Positions 10,030 to 21,883 of a stretch of DNA of 64,000 nt are shown here, one piece after another. The stretch's first letter is position 1, and each line of letters begins with the position of its first letter. The stretch comes from Thuidium tamariscinum (Eukaryota; Streptophyta; Bryopsida; Hypnales; Thuidiaceae), in NCBI GenBank assembly GCA_947034885.2, contig OX344753.2:21514001-21578000 (forward strand), written 5' to 3'. The translations under genes and the position numbers were made by a program. A model generated the notes under the pieces. The model was not told the origin of the DNA, made no database searches, and saw only the letters and a list, made by a program, of their open reading frames with translations.

Positions 10030-13000
10030 GTAAGATGGGAATTTTGTTATGAGTTTTAAGTAGTGTCCTACATTGTCAATTTACCTTAGTAGCTACCCTA
10101 CTTTACTTGATGTAATCTTTGAGTAGACACAGTATGAAGTTTGTACAAGTTTCTAGTGAGTTTTATGTAAATAGTATCTATTTGAGAGGGCCAAAATGAA
10201 TTTTGAGTACACTCCCATGATCCCAATTTCATTGTGATTTTTTGAAACTTTTGGGGAAACTAAGAAAATACTCAACTTTTTAGGAATGTAATTTTTTTTC
10301 AATGGATGCTTGAAAGCAAAAGTCATGCCATTCCAAGTCCAAAATGGGGGCAATGGGTAGTACCAAAAAATCACAAGAAATACAAATAAATTTTTCAAAT
10401 TTTTCTTAATAGAAAGAGTTTTTGGTCTACATGAAAAGATTTGATTCATTACTTTTTAGACTACTGATGAGAAAGTTATGGACAATCAAGGGGGATTTGA
10501 AAATCTTTTTGAAAATATAACTATTAGGATTCATTTTTTAATGCAATTTTTATAATTTAAAAAAAAATTGTTTGAAAAAGTTTGATTTGATTGTGAAAAC
10601 AATCTCACCATTGGAATTATTGTGTTTCAATTCCATCTTAGTTAGAGCTATTAATAATTTAGTTTATTATTCAACCTTTGACCTACCTCTATTTAGCAAT
10701 TTTCTTAAGAATGGAAATCAAATTTTTCTTCAATTTCAAAATTTCTAGACTTCAAACTCAATTATTTATCATTCAAATTTTATTATTTCAAAGCTCAAAG
10801 TATAAAAGAATTTCCCAAATAGTAGTCAAATTCATTTGAATTTGTAAAGTAGTATTAAAAGAAAAATGATTTCAACTTTCAATGTTGATATGTTCTAATC
10901 TGCACAATTAAACTTCATGAAATTGTTTATTACAATATTATGAGACAAGTGCAATACAAAATCTTATGGTTAGATTTCGAAAAATTGATTTCTTAGATGA
11001 ACTCAATGGAATTAGCAATTTTGAGTGTTTTTTGAAAAAAAATGGCCTTGGGGCTTCTGGAGTTAAGAAGAGGCTTGTTTACCTTTTGAAATAGTGTTCA
11101 CTTTTAGTAATATTATTATTTCTATGGTGGTGCCCACAAGCCCTTAGAGTGGCAATTTTTGGGGATATTTAGAAATCTTTAACATTAGTAGATATGTTCT
11201 TTGTTTGATCAATAATGATTATTTCATTTCTTTCTTCATCGTCATCATTTTTCAATTGATAACTAAAATGTACATTTATTTTAAACTACTTTGACAATCT
11301 AAATTTTCTTCATGAATAGGTAGATTTCAAAGGTCAAACTTGCACTAGGTTGTGGGAATTGTAATTAATTGAAAAATTTTGATGATATTTTTTTGTAAAT
11401 GACAACATACAACATAAAGTTTGGAGTTTGAATTGTTTGAATTGATGTATACACACCCTTCCTCAAAATAAGTAATACACCGAATAGGTTGCATGGATCC
11501 AATCACTATTCATTTTCGGGGTCCAACTTAGTTGCCTTCCCTATACAAAAAGTCAAAATTGGATACATGCCCTTCCTACATCTTCTACACTAGAGAATCT
11601 ACCTTCCATCTAATTTGTCAAACTAGTTTTTGGGGGTTTATGGCAACTCTTCAAGAATTAACAAGTATAGACCAACTTCTAAAGAAACTACTTACTTTTT
11701 GTCCCTAGCATTTATTTTGAAAACAATGAGAGACCTGCTATAGGATTCATTTTAACTATTGGACTATTGGAGCCAATAATTCAAATAATATTCAATTTAC
11801 TAAAGCATCACTTTTAAAAAGAATTCTATATTATATTACTATCATATAGTATTTTGTAATGATTCATGGTATACAATTTGTAAATCTACCCAAAAGCTAG
11901 TCTAAAAGAGAGGGGAGAAACTTGCATAAAGAGATTCTATTTTTCATCTACAAATAGACAAAATAATGAATAATATAGTCTCATTTTTGGATTGTAGGTG
12001 TAAGTAGTTCTAATATAGTTACTTTTTTCTAGGTAGGAGCTATCATAGCATTGTATCTTAAACTATAAATTCTAAAATCAATCTACTTAGTACATTTTGT
12101 TAGATTTTTGGACCCTAAACCACTCCATTTGTAAATACATAAGTCAAATTTGAAGCCATAGATGACCATTTTTAGCATCAGAGGAGTTTTAGGACCTTTA
12201 GGAGGTTGTTTCAAGGCTATACCTTGAAATTGTTTCAAGGCTATACCTTGAAATTGTTTCCAATGCTCCAAATCACACTATTGGTTTGAATATTAAATTG
12301 AATTTTTTTCCAAAAATTCAAATCTATTCATTAGAAGAGATTTGAGGCCTCTGGAAGACTTTGAATTTTCAAACTGTAAGAATGCAGAAACTATTGTGGG
12401 AACTTAGAAACGTAAGAATTTGACATGGTCAAGAATGTGCCATGTCATTATTTTATTTTATTTATTTATTGAATTTTTTTCCATTTCAAGACCAATAATT
12501 TTTATTTTTTTTAATTTTTTAATAATTTGTTGGCTTGGCAACCAATAGTTTCAGGAACAATTTTGGAAACAAACTTGAAATAGCCCTTCAAAGGTCTCAA
12601 ATTTTCCCTAATAATAAAGCTAAATTAATTAAATTTTAATAAATATTAATTCATTAATATTATCTAATGTGACAATTACCCGACCATATCAAATTATTGA
12701 TGTAGTAGCATTCCTAAATTCCTACAACATTCTCAAAGTCCAAAAAGTTGTATTCTTCTAAAGACATTAAATTTCTCCTAATCCTAAAGATGTGAACCAT
12801 CCATTGTTAGTCATAATATTAAATATTAAAATGAATTTTAAAAATAAAAAGTATTTAAATATTTAAATAATTAATTAAGCAATATTAGCTATTCTGTGTG
12901 GAGTCTGACCACATCAAATTGTTTAAAAACTATTGTTCACATCAAATGTTTGACCACATCAAATTATTACCTATTCTTTGAAAATTTATAGTCTTGTTTA

Positions 13001-13109
13001 TTTACTAAATCTTTTCTAGTACTTAGCTAGTGTAATGTCACTTGTAGGGGATCAATTTTCATCTTAAACCTATTGTACACACATGATTTACTTAAATTTG
13101 AATATTTAA
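10030..13109. other. AT-rich transposon-derived intergenic DNA
   Basis: No gene is seen. At about 10186-11065 there is a degraded relative of the repeat at 13110 and 18888, ending ttctggag then TTAA. At about 12325-12605 there is a repeat whose two ends (tttgaggcctctgga and ccttcaaaggtctcaaatt) are inverted. Its middle carries tttgacatggtcaaga, which recurs near 36140. At 12208-12258 a 24-bp word, tgtttcaaggctatacc plus ttgaaat, is duplicated in tandem and is itself palindromic. Confidence 0.4.
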
Positions 13110-13640
13110 CCTCTAAAAGACCATTGTTCCCTTAGGGGACACTACAAAGTTTAAGCAAGTTCCTATGACTTCAATTTTCAATGAAACTTTTTGAAACTTT
13201 TTCATAAGATAGAAAAACTTATTAGCTTTGTGGTAATATAATTTTTATTTTAATTGATGCCCGGGAGCAAAAATTATACTACAAGAAGTCCAAAGTTGAA
13301 CTCGGTTTGCAACAATTTTTTTCATGCAAAAAATCAAAATTCAATTCAATTTTTTTTTAATAATATATATTTGCCTACATGTGAAACTTTGATTCATTCT
13401 AGTTGGACTAGTAATGGGAAAGTTATCAACAATCTTGTTTTTTGGGCAATCTAAATGTCTTCTTGAAAAAATAACTTGTAGGGTCATTTTTAAGTGTATG
13501 GCCACTATTACTGTAGAATTTACATTTTGTATAAGCTCTTTGTAGTGCTCTACATCTCTAGCCTGGTTGTATGGCAACCATTTGTTCCACTGCAACACGG
13601 TGTGGGCAACACTCAAAGAAGAAAAATTCAATTATAAAAT
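13110..13640. mobile_element. TTAA-type element, family 2, copy with unclear right end
   Basis: It begins CCTCTAAAAGACCATTG directly after TTAA (13106-13109). The interior parallels 18888-19451, for example gaaactttttgaaac, agctttgtggtaatat and ttctagttggactagtaat. The right end could not be fixed. It is non-coding. Confidence 0.5.
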
Positions 13641-13765
13641 AATCTAATTTATTTTTCTTTTAATTTTTACCAAAATCAAATTGGTTTTTTATTCTTTGAG
13701 ATCTTATCCTCCTTGTCAAAGGAGTTCCCAAAATGCTTTGATTTTTCAAGAAAGCAAGGCTCATT

Positions 13766-13912
13766 ATATCCACATGGGGTGAAGGGAGGTGCCCCAACCC
13801 ACATGTGATATATGAATTTGAATTAGTTTGAACTATATATGAAGGAACTCCTACTAGTTCAAATTCATATCCCCCACGTGGGTTGAGACACCTCCCTCCA
13901 CTACATGTGGAT
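13766..13912. repeat. Imperfect hairpin repeat
   Basis: The left arm begins tccacatggggtgaaggga and the right arm ends cctccctccactacatgtgg; these are imperfect inverted repeats around a centre near 13840. It abuts a perfect hairpin on its right, and the ends of both resemble each other. This suggests two related foldback elements. Confidence 0.55.
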
Positions 13913-14124
13913 GTAGTGAGCTCCACTTCCCACTTAGAAACTCACATCACTACATCCAGATGGGATGGATGGAGGAAACTCATCCCAAGTGGGGAGTTTG
14001 AATTACAACTAATTAGAATTAATTAGTTGTAATTCAAACTCCCCACTTGGGATGAGTTTCCTCCATCCATCCCATCTGGATGTAGTGATGTGAGTTTCTA
14101 AGTGGGAAGTGGAGCTCACTACAT
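13911..14124. repeat. Perfect 214-bp hairpin (104-bp arms, 6-base loop)
   Basis: Bases 13911-14014 are the exact reverse complement of 14021-14124; I checked them base by base and found no mismatch. The loop is agaatt. Neither arm has coding potential. Such a hairpin could be a very young foldback or MITE-like element and would give double-stranded RNA if transcribed. The right arm also matches the inverted sequence at 17222-17303, so this hairpin is joined to the left end of the next element. Confidence 0.8.
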
Positions 14125-17100
14125 TCAGAAGAAGATGTTCCAATCTATGTGGGATAAATAAATGTATGAACTTGAAGGAGCTTGTAGTCTAAGTTTTGTC
14201 TAATTCCCACAAAACCCAGGACTATAGTATAGGGGTTCAAATCTAGGGGAATGATCAAATAGTCTAACGTATTGTGGCTAAAGTCACTTGTATTTAGAAA
14301 TGGAATAGGAAATACATAATAATAACACTTCAATTTCTAACAATTCGTATCCACTCTTATTCCCAAGTACACAAATTTGTTGGCCAGTCCTTAATAATGC
14401 TATGGACGCATGAATGCAGTCACAGTCCTGGACTAGTGTGTGGCTCAATTCCTAATAAACAAATAGTCGTGTAGACCCACAATTTGTCATGCATGATCTA
14501 GACTTAAATGCAATTGAAATATAATAATATATATAACAATAGTTGAGTAACATATGGTTCATTAATTACTGGTAATTGTCTTTACCCAACAAATTGTCGC
14601 TGTCACTACTTAGCTATCCAAATTACTAATTTAGGATGCTCAAGGAAATAGTCCCTGTCCTATCTAAAAACAATTTGTCACTATCTAAATGCAGGGCATG
14701 AGTGTGTGTGTAATGCAAGCTCCTTATTTCATCTGCACAACTTCAAAACCATTGGTTAAAGCATCCTATACTTAGTTTACTAATTGACTAATTCCAAATC
14801 TCAAACAAGTGGTTGGAATTAAGCCTTGATAAGACCAAATACCAAACACCCAAGGAAAAATGACAACTTGTCCTAAACTAAATCTTTGTATCGAAACCAA
14901 ATCTCTTATTATTCCAACAACCAATTCTAACAATCCTAATCCAACAACTTCATTTTACTACTTGTTCATACCATTTTAGCCAATAAATAGTTCCTTACAA
15001 ATTTCCTATCAACAAATGATTTATCAAATATTAAATTATAAACTATTATTCAGTAAAGCAACCTGAATAATCAACCACAAAGACAGTTTCCTACAATTGG
15101 TCCAAAATCCCAGGTTACTCTTAGAAAGGTGAGCCAGTCAGTGCTAACTAATTGTTTTACAAAGATAATGTCTATCAACAACTAATTGAACCACTAATAA
15201 GTAGTGACAAATCCGAAGTTACAAATTCCAAAACAAATGGTTAATATGAACTTGAATGATTGAACCATTCGTTTTACAATTCGTTTATGGCTGTAGAATA
15301 CGAGCTCCATAACTAATCAATTGTTTCACAATGCCTTACAAGGTATACAACTAATTTCAAAACCACTATGACAATTGGTCTGTAATCAATTCCAGTGGAA
15401 AGCATATAATTTACTAACAATTTCCATACACTGACTACTTGTAATTCACAAGATAAAACCAAGAATCAACCCAACGAAACAAAGTAATTAAATTCCAACC
15501 AGTTGTTGATGCAGATTACTCCAAACAGGCTCGTGCACAATTCAGAAACCAAAACAATTAGTTGGCGACATACAAGTAACCAATTGACATCAACATATTG
15601 CCATCCAAATGGTTTAACATAGTACTGAACAGTAACTATTACAATTAGTATGAGATTAACAGATCGCTACACAATTTGTTTTGGTAATTAAATTTTATCA
15701 ATATCTCCTAAACCAAAACAATTAGTTATGCTTGTAAAAACAATTAGTAGCATAACCGCTGTATGGTGCAATTTTAATTTGGCCTAACAATTATGATTAA
15801 TTAGCACAAATAGTTTCAAATCAATACAATAAATCAATGCTGACTCTGGTTCGCACTATATCCATATTCAAAGCATTTCCATTCAATTAAACAATTTGTT
15901 AAATAACTTCACCCGAATTGGAGTTAATCACGATTCCAAACCGATAATGACTCAGTATAAAATGTTTTCAATTCATAATTCAGATTACTCAAATCATTTC
16001 CTTTAATAAAACAACTAGATGTTCAAATATAGTTACCACTTAAACGATCATAGCATTTTATTTTAACTATTTGAGAACAAAAGATTTCTTATTAGTTTGA
16101 ATATCCAGGTGCAAAATTTAGAGCTTGGTCCATAATCCCCATACGATTAGTTTAATTTTAAAAGGAAGGGATTATCTTACCGGAGTATTCACAGCTTCTC
16201 TCCCACAGAGGCTCAACCAATTGTTTAGTCTTCACTCGATCCATCTGGTCCTTGTTTAGCCCAGCCTTGCTCCATTCGTTCTGACAAATTGTTGATCTCC
16301 AACACATCCATCTTTAGTCCAGAATAATTCTACAGTCGTGCAAATTGACTCCAATCCTCGGATCCAGCGACCAAGTATTCTCCAAACAATTAAGACTCTC
16401 AAAGAATTAATTACTTAAACAATTTGTTATGAATTGCAGATCAATAACAATGCAATCGATTAGACATAACACAGATACAATTTGTTTCACTTAAACACAC
16501 CGAATCACTCCCCAAATCCAATCACTGGATCTCACTTCACACAATAAACAATTTGAACAACTTGTTCCACACACACACATCCACAAAGACAACTGGTTGG
16601 TATAATATCCAAACCACAGACAATTCGTTCAATCACAACATTCAGAATCAAACACTCATTCAACATACACAAGTAAATCACAACTTGTTAAATAATCAAA
16701 CACAATAACACAATTTGTTATTCAAGCCTTCACAACCACACACAAAATCTCCTTCAAAATCCAATCACTGGATATACAAGAAACAATTAGAATTAAGCCT
16801 CCACCTCAAATAACAACAAGTCCAATCACTGGACAACACAAACACAACTTGTAAAATATATTTATATTAAAATATTGAAGGAGTTCATCATTACACAAAA
16901 ACAATTCGACTAAAACCGAAACAAAGACCGAGAAAACCGAGAGAGTGGGGGCGGAAGAAAACGAATTGTTTGACTATATGGAAGACGCTGGAACCGTTCG
17001 AACTGCCGGCCGATCAGCTTTCAAACGGTACTGACAATTTGTAAAAGCTGTAACTACTAGTTAAGGTGACTTTACTGAATTTCCACAAAATTGCAACTAT

Positions 17101-17303
17101 TAGTCTATCCTATCACTTCAACTAGGCAAAACTATATGTTTACTAGTAGTTTTTCTACAGAAAAGGACAATTGGTAAAATTGCAAAAGAAAAGGGGTGAC
17201 TACAGAGCTCTTTCAAGTTAATACTCTTATTTATCCCACATGGATTAGAACACCTTCTTCCACACTATGAGGATAGTGAGTTCCACTTCCCACTTGAAAA
17301 TTC
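14096..17303. mobile_element. ~3.2-kb element with inverted ends and a dense ACAATTNGT motif array
   Basis: The ends 14096-14162 and 17222-17303 are inverted repeats; both contain cccacatrgatt-like and gttccacttcccactt-like words. Between them a short word, ACAATTTGT with variants in the seventh base, recurs about every 50-60 bp on either strand. Exact copies of ACAATTTGT start at 14479, 14670, 15671, 15891, 16419, 16477, 16710 and 17034, and its reverse complement starts at 14590 and 16284. TCCAATCACTGGA occurs three times, at 16517, 16760 and 16821. A GC-richer block lies at 16920-17035. No transposase frame is present. Transposase-binding subterminal repeats are the closest known parallel, but here they fill the whole element. 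Confidence 0.6.
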
Positions 17304-17871
17304 AGCCTAAAATGAAATTGAATTATCATCTTCATTTTTGAGACAAGCAAAGTTTCTTTTTCTTTGAATGAAATTTCTAGTAAGCATTTCATTTTGAAAA
17401 ATTAAAATTAAAATTGAAAAGTCAAATGGAGGTCTTTACCTTGATACTAGGGTCCAAAGTACAATCACCCCCCTTACTGAGCTGCAACCAAGGCTTTGTA
17501 TTTGGCCGTTTTTCTATTACATTTGGCAATCGTTGGCTTGTTTTTGGCCTTGGCTACATCTACCGTGGGGTAGTCACTCTCACCTAGCCCAGCCAAATAC
17601 CTAGTCTTCATCACTTGAAGAGTAGCTATGGCAATGTTCTAAATACAATTTTTCCAATTTTTCAAAAGAAATCATTTGACAAGGTTGTATATACTAGTTA
17701 GAGCAATCTCACTATTGGGATTATTGTATATCAATCTTATCTTAGAGATATTGACAATTTATTTTTTCTTTCAATCTTGAATTTACTTCTATTTAACAGT
17801 TTTTGAAATAATGGTAATTAAGTGTGTTTCTTGTGAAATTTTTTCCCTAGACTTTCAACTCAATTTCTTAA
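17304..17871. other. Intergenic DNA
   Basis: I see no gene or clear repeat boundary. It is AT-rich apart from a GC-richer patch near 17465-17600 that has no conserved coding frame. Confidence 0.4.
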
Positions 17872-18709
17872 CCCCTAAAAGCCCAAGGGGTTAGAACAAA
17901 ACACAAAAGTGTTATAAAATATAAGTGTTACAACTTTTTTGAAGTTATTATCAAAGAAGATAATGTAAAGCACAAAAAGTAGAAAGTATCCATATAGTCA
18001 GAGTAAGAAAAATATTTTTAGATTATTTTTAAATGAATTTTGAAGATATAACTTCAAAAATTCACCAAAAATACAATTTCTATTTTTAGGATTTGAAATT
18101 TTTTTTTGATTGGTCAAAATTATGTTTCTTATTGATTTATAAAAAAATGCAAAATATTCAACCTCTAAAAGCCGAAGAGATTAAGACAAAATACAAATGT
18201 GTTATAAAATATAAGCTTTACAACATTTTTGAAGTTAGCATCAAAGAAGATAATGTAAAGCACAAAAAAATAGAAAGTATCCATATGATCAAAATTAAAA
18301 AAATATTTATAGATTCTCTTCAAATGAATTTTGAAGATATAACTTCAAAAATTCACCAAAAATACAATTTCTATTTTTGGGATTTGAAATTTTTTTTGAT
18401 TGGTCAAAATTGTGGTTTTTATTGATTTGTTAAAAAATAAAAGTATTTACTAATGAGAGCATCAATACTTCCCCCAAATAGTAAATTTTTCAACACTAAG
18501 CAATTTTAGACACTTTGTACTATTTCTCCTTTTTTTTGCTATAACTTCTTTTTGACCGTAATGATCTTAGTTTTGAATATCAATGTTGAAAGAAAACCTA
18601 ATTTTTTCAAAACTGAAAAAAAAAAGTTTGAAAAAAGTTTTTTTTTTGCCCGAAAATTCTGCCTGAAGTTAGGCAGAGACCAGAAAATGGTCGTTTGAGC
18701 GCTTAGGGG
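17872..18709. mobile_element. TTAA-flanked element with an internal 290-bp tandem duplication
   Basis: It begins CCCCTAAAAGCCC after TTAA (17868-17871) and ends GCGCTTAGGGG before TTAA (18710-18713). The stretch 17871-18160 is repeated at 18161-18450 with only scattered differences, including the start of the element's left end (acctctaaaagcc). The 110-aa frame at 18093-18425 runs through this AT-rich duplication and is not a gene. Confidence 0.65.
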
Positions 18710-18887
18710 TTAAGAAAAAATAATATATGACAAAAATGGTATGCTACCACATTGAATCGACAAATTTCCAAAATGTGCAGGGCCCACAAGTGTAGAAATA
18801 ATCATTGATGTCATACCTTTTCAAGCATTGGTATGTTTGCCAATCAATGCAATCCTCCCTTGTTTGGATTAAAATGTCTTTGTACAA

Positions 18888-19451
18888 CCTTTAAAAGATT
18901 GTTTTCCCTTAAGAGACAAAATGGATTTTAGGTAGGTTCCTATGACCTCATTTTTTCGTGAATTTTTTTGAAACTTTCTCTTAAGATAGAAAAATTGATC
19001 AGCTTTGTGGTAATATGATTTTTATTTCAATTGGAGTTTAGGAACAAAAGTTATACTACAAAAGCCCCAAATTAAACTCATTCAGCAACCTTTTTTTTCC
19101 AAAAAGACAAAATTAAAATTTTAAAATATTTTCCTAAAATAATATATTTAGTCTACATGCAAAACTTTGATTCATTCTAGTTGGACTAGTAATAAGAAAG
19201 TTATGGACAATATATTTTTTTGGGTAGTTTCAACATCTTCTTAAAAAAATAGTTGTGATTGCTCATATTTTCTAATTTATACGGCCAAACTTCATGTAAA
19301 TTTTACCACATGATCTCAAACAAGTTGAATACAAGATCCCACGGTTAGATTTTTTTTTAAAAGAATGTTTTTTTGTTTTTTTTGAATGAATGCAATAGAA
19401 ATGAAAGTTTTGAGTGATTTTGATAGAAAAATGACCTCAATCCTTTAAGAG
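18888..19451. mobile_element. TTAA-type element, family 2
   Basis: The ends CCTTTAAAAGATTG and CAATCCTTTAAGAG are inverted repeats. The right flank is TTAA (19452-19455) and the left flank is ACAA. The interior parallels 13110-13640 and a degraded copy near 54970-55560. It is non-coding. Confidence 0.55.
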
Positions 19452-19455
19452 TTAA

Positions 19456-20091
19456 TGTAGAATTTTGTCTTTTTGGTATAATAGAAATAAGTCCAATTGA
19501 CATTTGAATTGCTAGTTGTGCATTGGATTTATTTAATCTTAAAAACTTGTCACTATTAAAGCCTTGCAGAATGCCCCTTGATTTGGTGATAGAGGGATTG
19601 TTTGCTAAGAGCATTGTAAATGCCCATAGGAATGACACTCCTTGTCACTTCCTTGCATTTTTCAAAAGAAGATTCATCTTTTACATTAGCTCAGCTAAAG
19701 TAACCAACCTCTTTTTGATCACCCAAATTCCTAAAGTCTAAATTATTCTATTTTTGAGCATGGAAAGTGGGAATAACTGGTCTATTATCATGCATTATGA
19801 GCTGTTTGATTTCCTCTAAATTTCTTAACCAAGCTATGGACAAAATTAGACATGCTTATATGTCAAGAATAGGTTTCACATAATCCTAACGAAAAAATTC
19901 ACAATAATTTTGAATTTTGGTGGGAAAATGTGAGGAAACTTCAAATCCATCTTAAATCTGTTTCCCTTCATAAGAAAAAATTTTCCCTCACCAAATTCAG
20001 CCGGGATCTATGCTGAATTCCCTAAGTGGTCGGAAATGGGTTGTAACTTGTAAGGTTCTAGTTCATGATGGGTTCACCCGCCCACCCTTAA
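19456..20091. other. Intergenic DNA
   Basis: No gene is recognised. The 72-aa frame at 19523-19741 shows no domain. GC content rises toward the right end, where a GC-rich element begins. Confidence 0.35.
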
Positions 20092-21070
20092 CCCTAGGCC
20101 GCCCAAGCGGACGGAATCTGTCCGCTCGAAATCGAACAGGGTTTGCTACAGTGTTAGATGTGCGAAATGCCACGAATTAAAAGCAGATTTGCCAAGGCAG
20201 TGACTTTGTCCAGTGATTGCAGCCGATTTGGAACTCTGACGAGTGAAATTGGAGGCATGTGGGGGTTCGATTGTGGAAAAGACAAAACCGGGACTTGGCA
20301 GTTGGAGGCAGGGCTTTTTTTTTGGACCAGTGTCCCCCCTGCTGGCCTCACCGCAGTGGCCAGATTTTGGAGGGACTAACCAGTAGTGGTCAGAATTCTG
20401 ACAATCTGGCGAAATTTCGCCAGAAAAAAAAGCCCAACTTGGAGCAGAAGTCAGGAAAATGACCGGCAGGAGCCGGTGCATGGCCGTTGGCACTCGGATC
20501 CATGTGGAGGCGCCCGTCACTCACGTTCAAGGTTAGGTCTCCCAGTGGCGTTTCTGCACGGTGATGGCAATGGTAATTGTTAAGCAGTTGGTGGGGTGCG
20601 GAAGCAACACGGCATCACCCCGTGGCACGAGGGACATGTCGACCAGGAGATGGCAGTCACCTTCCTCAACCTGCCCCGAAGTAATCGCATGTGATGTCGT
20701 CACTCTTTGCCGTATGTTCATGGCTGTGCGCAATTTTTGGTTTGCTCGGTCACCACGCCAAGTCGCCTCCTTCCCTTCTGCTCTTTTCTCGTTTCATCCT
20801 TCGCACTTTGTCACAATCTGACAAAATTTCTCCAGGACACGCAAAAAAAAGGCCACCGAGTTGCAGTGGGCCCTTGATCAAGTGCTATAATATTTGCATC
20901 TGTCCATTGGATTGCATCGTAACCAGTGCTGGCAGCGTCGCTTCTTATCGAAGCACCAATCGCAACGGTGATTCTTCTCACTCCACGAAGATGTGTTGGT
21001 AAGGGTTGATTCTTCGTTGCTGCCACCAGAGGTGTGTCGCTGAAACAAACGGACCGTGGGCGGTCTAGGG
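20092..21070. mobile_element. GC-rich TTAA-flanked element
   Basis: It starts CCCTAGGCCGCCCAAGCGGA after TTAA (20088-20091) and ends CCGTGGGCGGTCTAGGG before TTAA (21071-21074). The terminal 20 bases match as inverted repeats at about 17 positions. The 979-bp interior is much richer in G+C than the surrounding repeats. Several overlapping frames are open on both strands, but none shows transposase features. A TTAA target and CCC-starting ends are hallmarks of piggyBac-type transposons; Sola3 also uses TTAA. It probably moved with a transposase supplied elsewhere. Confidence 0.65.
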
Positions 21071-21308
21071 TTAAGCAGAGCATTGAAAAGGCTGAAATGG
21101 CTTTGGAACTGACTTCCTCCGTCCCCTGACACCCGCCATGCTTTCGTCCACACTATCAGCTTTTCGTACCACATTAACCCGTCCAGTGTCAAGTACAGCA
21201 CTGCCCAAGCGAGGATTGCATTTATGGGGCATTGATTTCCGGTTCATGTCTCACCTGCATTGTAGACACTTCGCACAGCAGTCGGGGAACTTGGCATAAA
21301 ATGTGGGG

Positions 21309-21318
21309 TATATAAAGG
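21309..21318 (+). promoter_or_regulatory. Candidate TATA box upstream of the CFAP36-like gene
   Basis: TATATAAAGG lies about 570 bases before the chosen start codon, in otherwise non-coding DNA. If used, it would imply a long 5' leader with upstream ATGs or a leader intron. This is only a sequence match. Confidence 0.3.
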
Positions 21319-21883
21319 ATCTGTACAGAATTTTCTACAGAATTTTCTTCGCGATTGTTGAGATTTTTATGCTTTCATGAACGAACGAACGAAGTGGGCA
21401 GGAGTACACGCCGAAGCTTCATACTTGACAGAGAATAATCTCTCTGTCTTTCAGTGGAGCCGGGCGTAAACACTGAGACAAATTTGTCTGGGTCCCAAAT
21501 CAATGCTCCGTGGAGAGAGAGTGACACGAGAACTCAGTTATATATTCTTTTTCATACATGAAATTCTTGAAGGCAAATACTGTACAATTGTCAGCACATT
21601 ACGTAAGAAATATTCATCCCTTGGTTAAATATACGTTAGAGGGTTGAATTCAAGATTCTTGTGAATTTCATGCTGCCACATTGAGTGGTGACTCGCAAAT
21701 CAGAATTTCTTTTCTAACTTGCCTAGGTGCATTTGGGTTAGGGGGTATTAATAAAAAAAAATTGAGTTATAACATTCAAGACTGTTGTGTGTAACTTAGA
21801 GGGACATCAACCCCGTTTCGGATCCACCCATGTATGATATTGGAGCATCGTTGATTCTATTGCAATAAGAGAATTGGGTGAAG

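Noticed and set aside
13660..14333. CRISPR-like or microRNA-gene interpretation of the hairpins
   Set aside because: There is no spaced repeat array. The arms are far longer and more perfect than a typical plant microRNA precursor, so a foldback element fits better.
18093..18425. 110-aa Lys/Ile-rich open frame
   Set aside because: It spans the AT-rich tandem duplication of a transposon and mirrors base composition.
20146..21201. Several overlapping 65-124-aa frames on both strands
   Set aside because: They lie in the GC-rich TTAA element and just beyond its right end. None shows transposase residues or domain features, and they conflict with each other.
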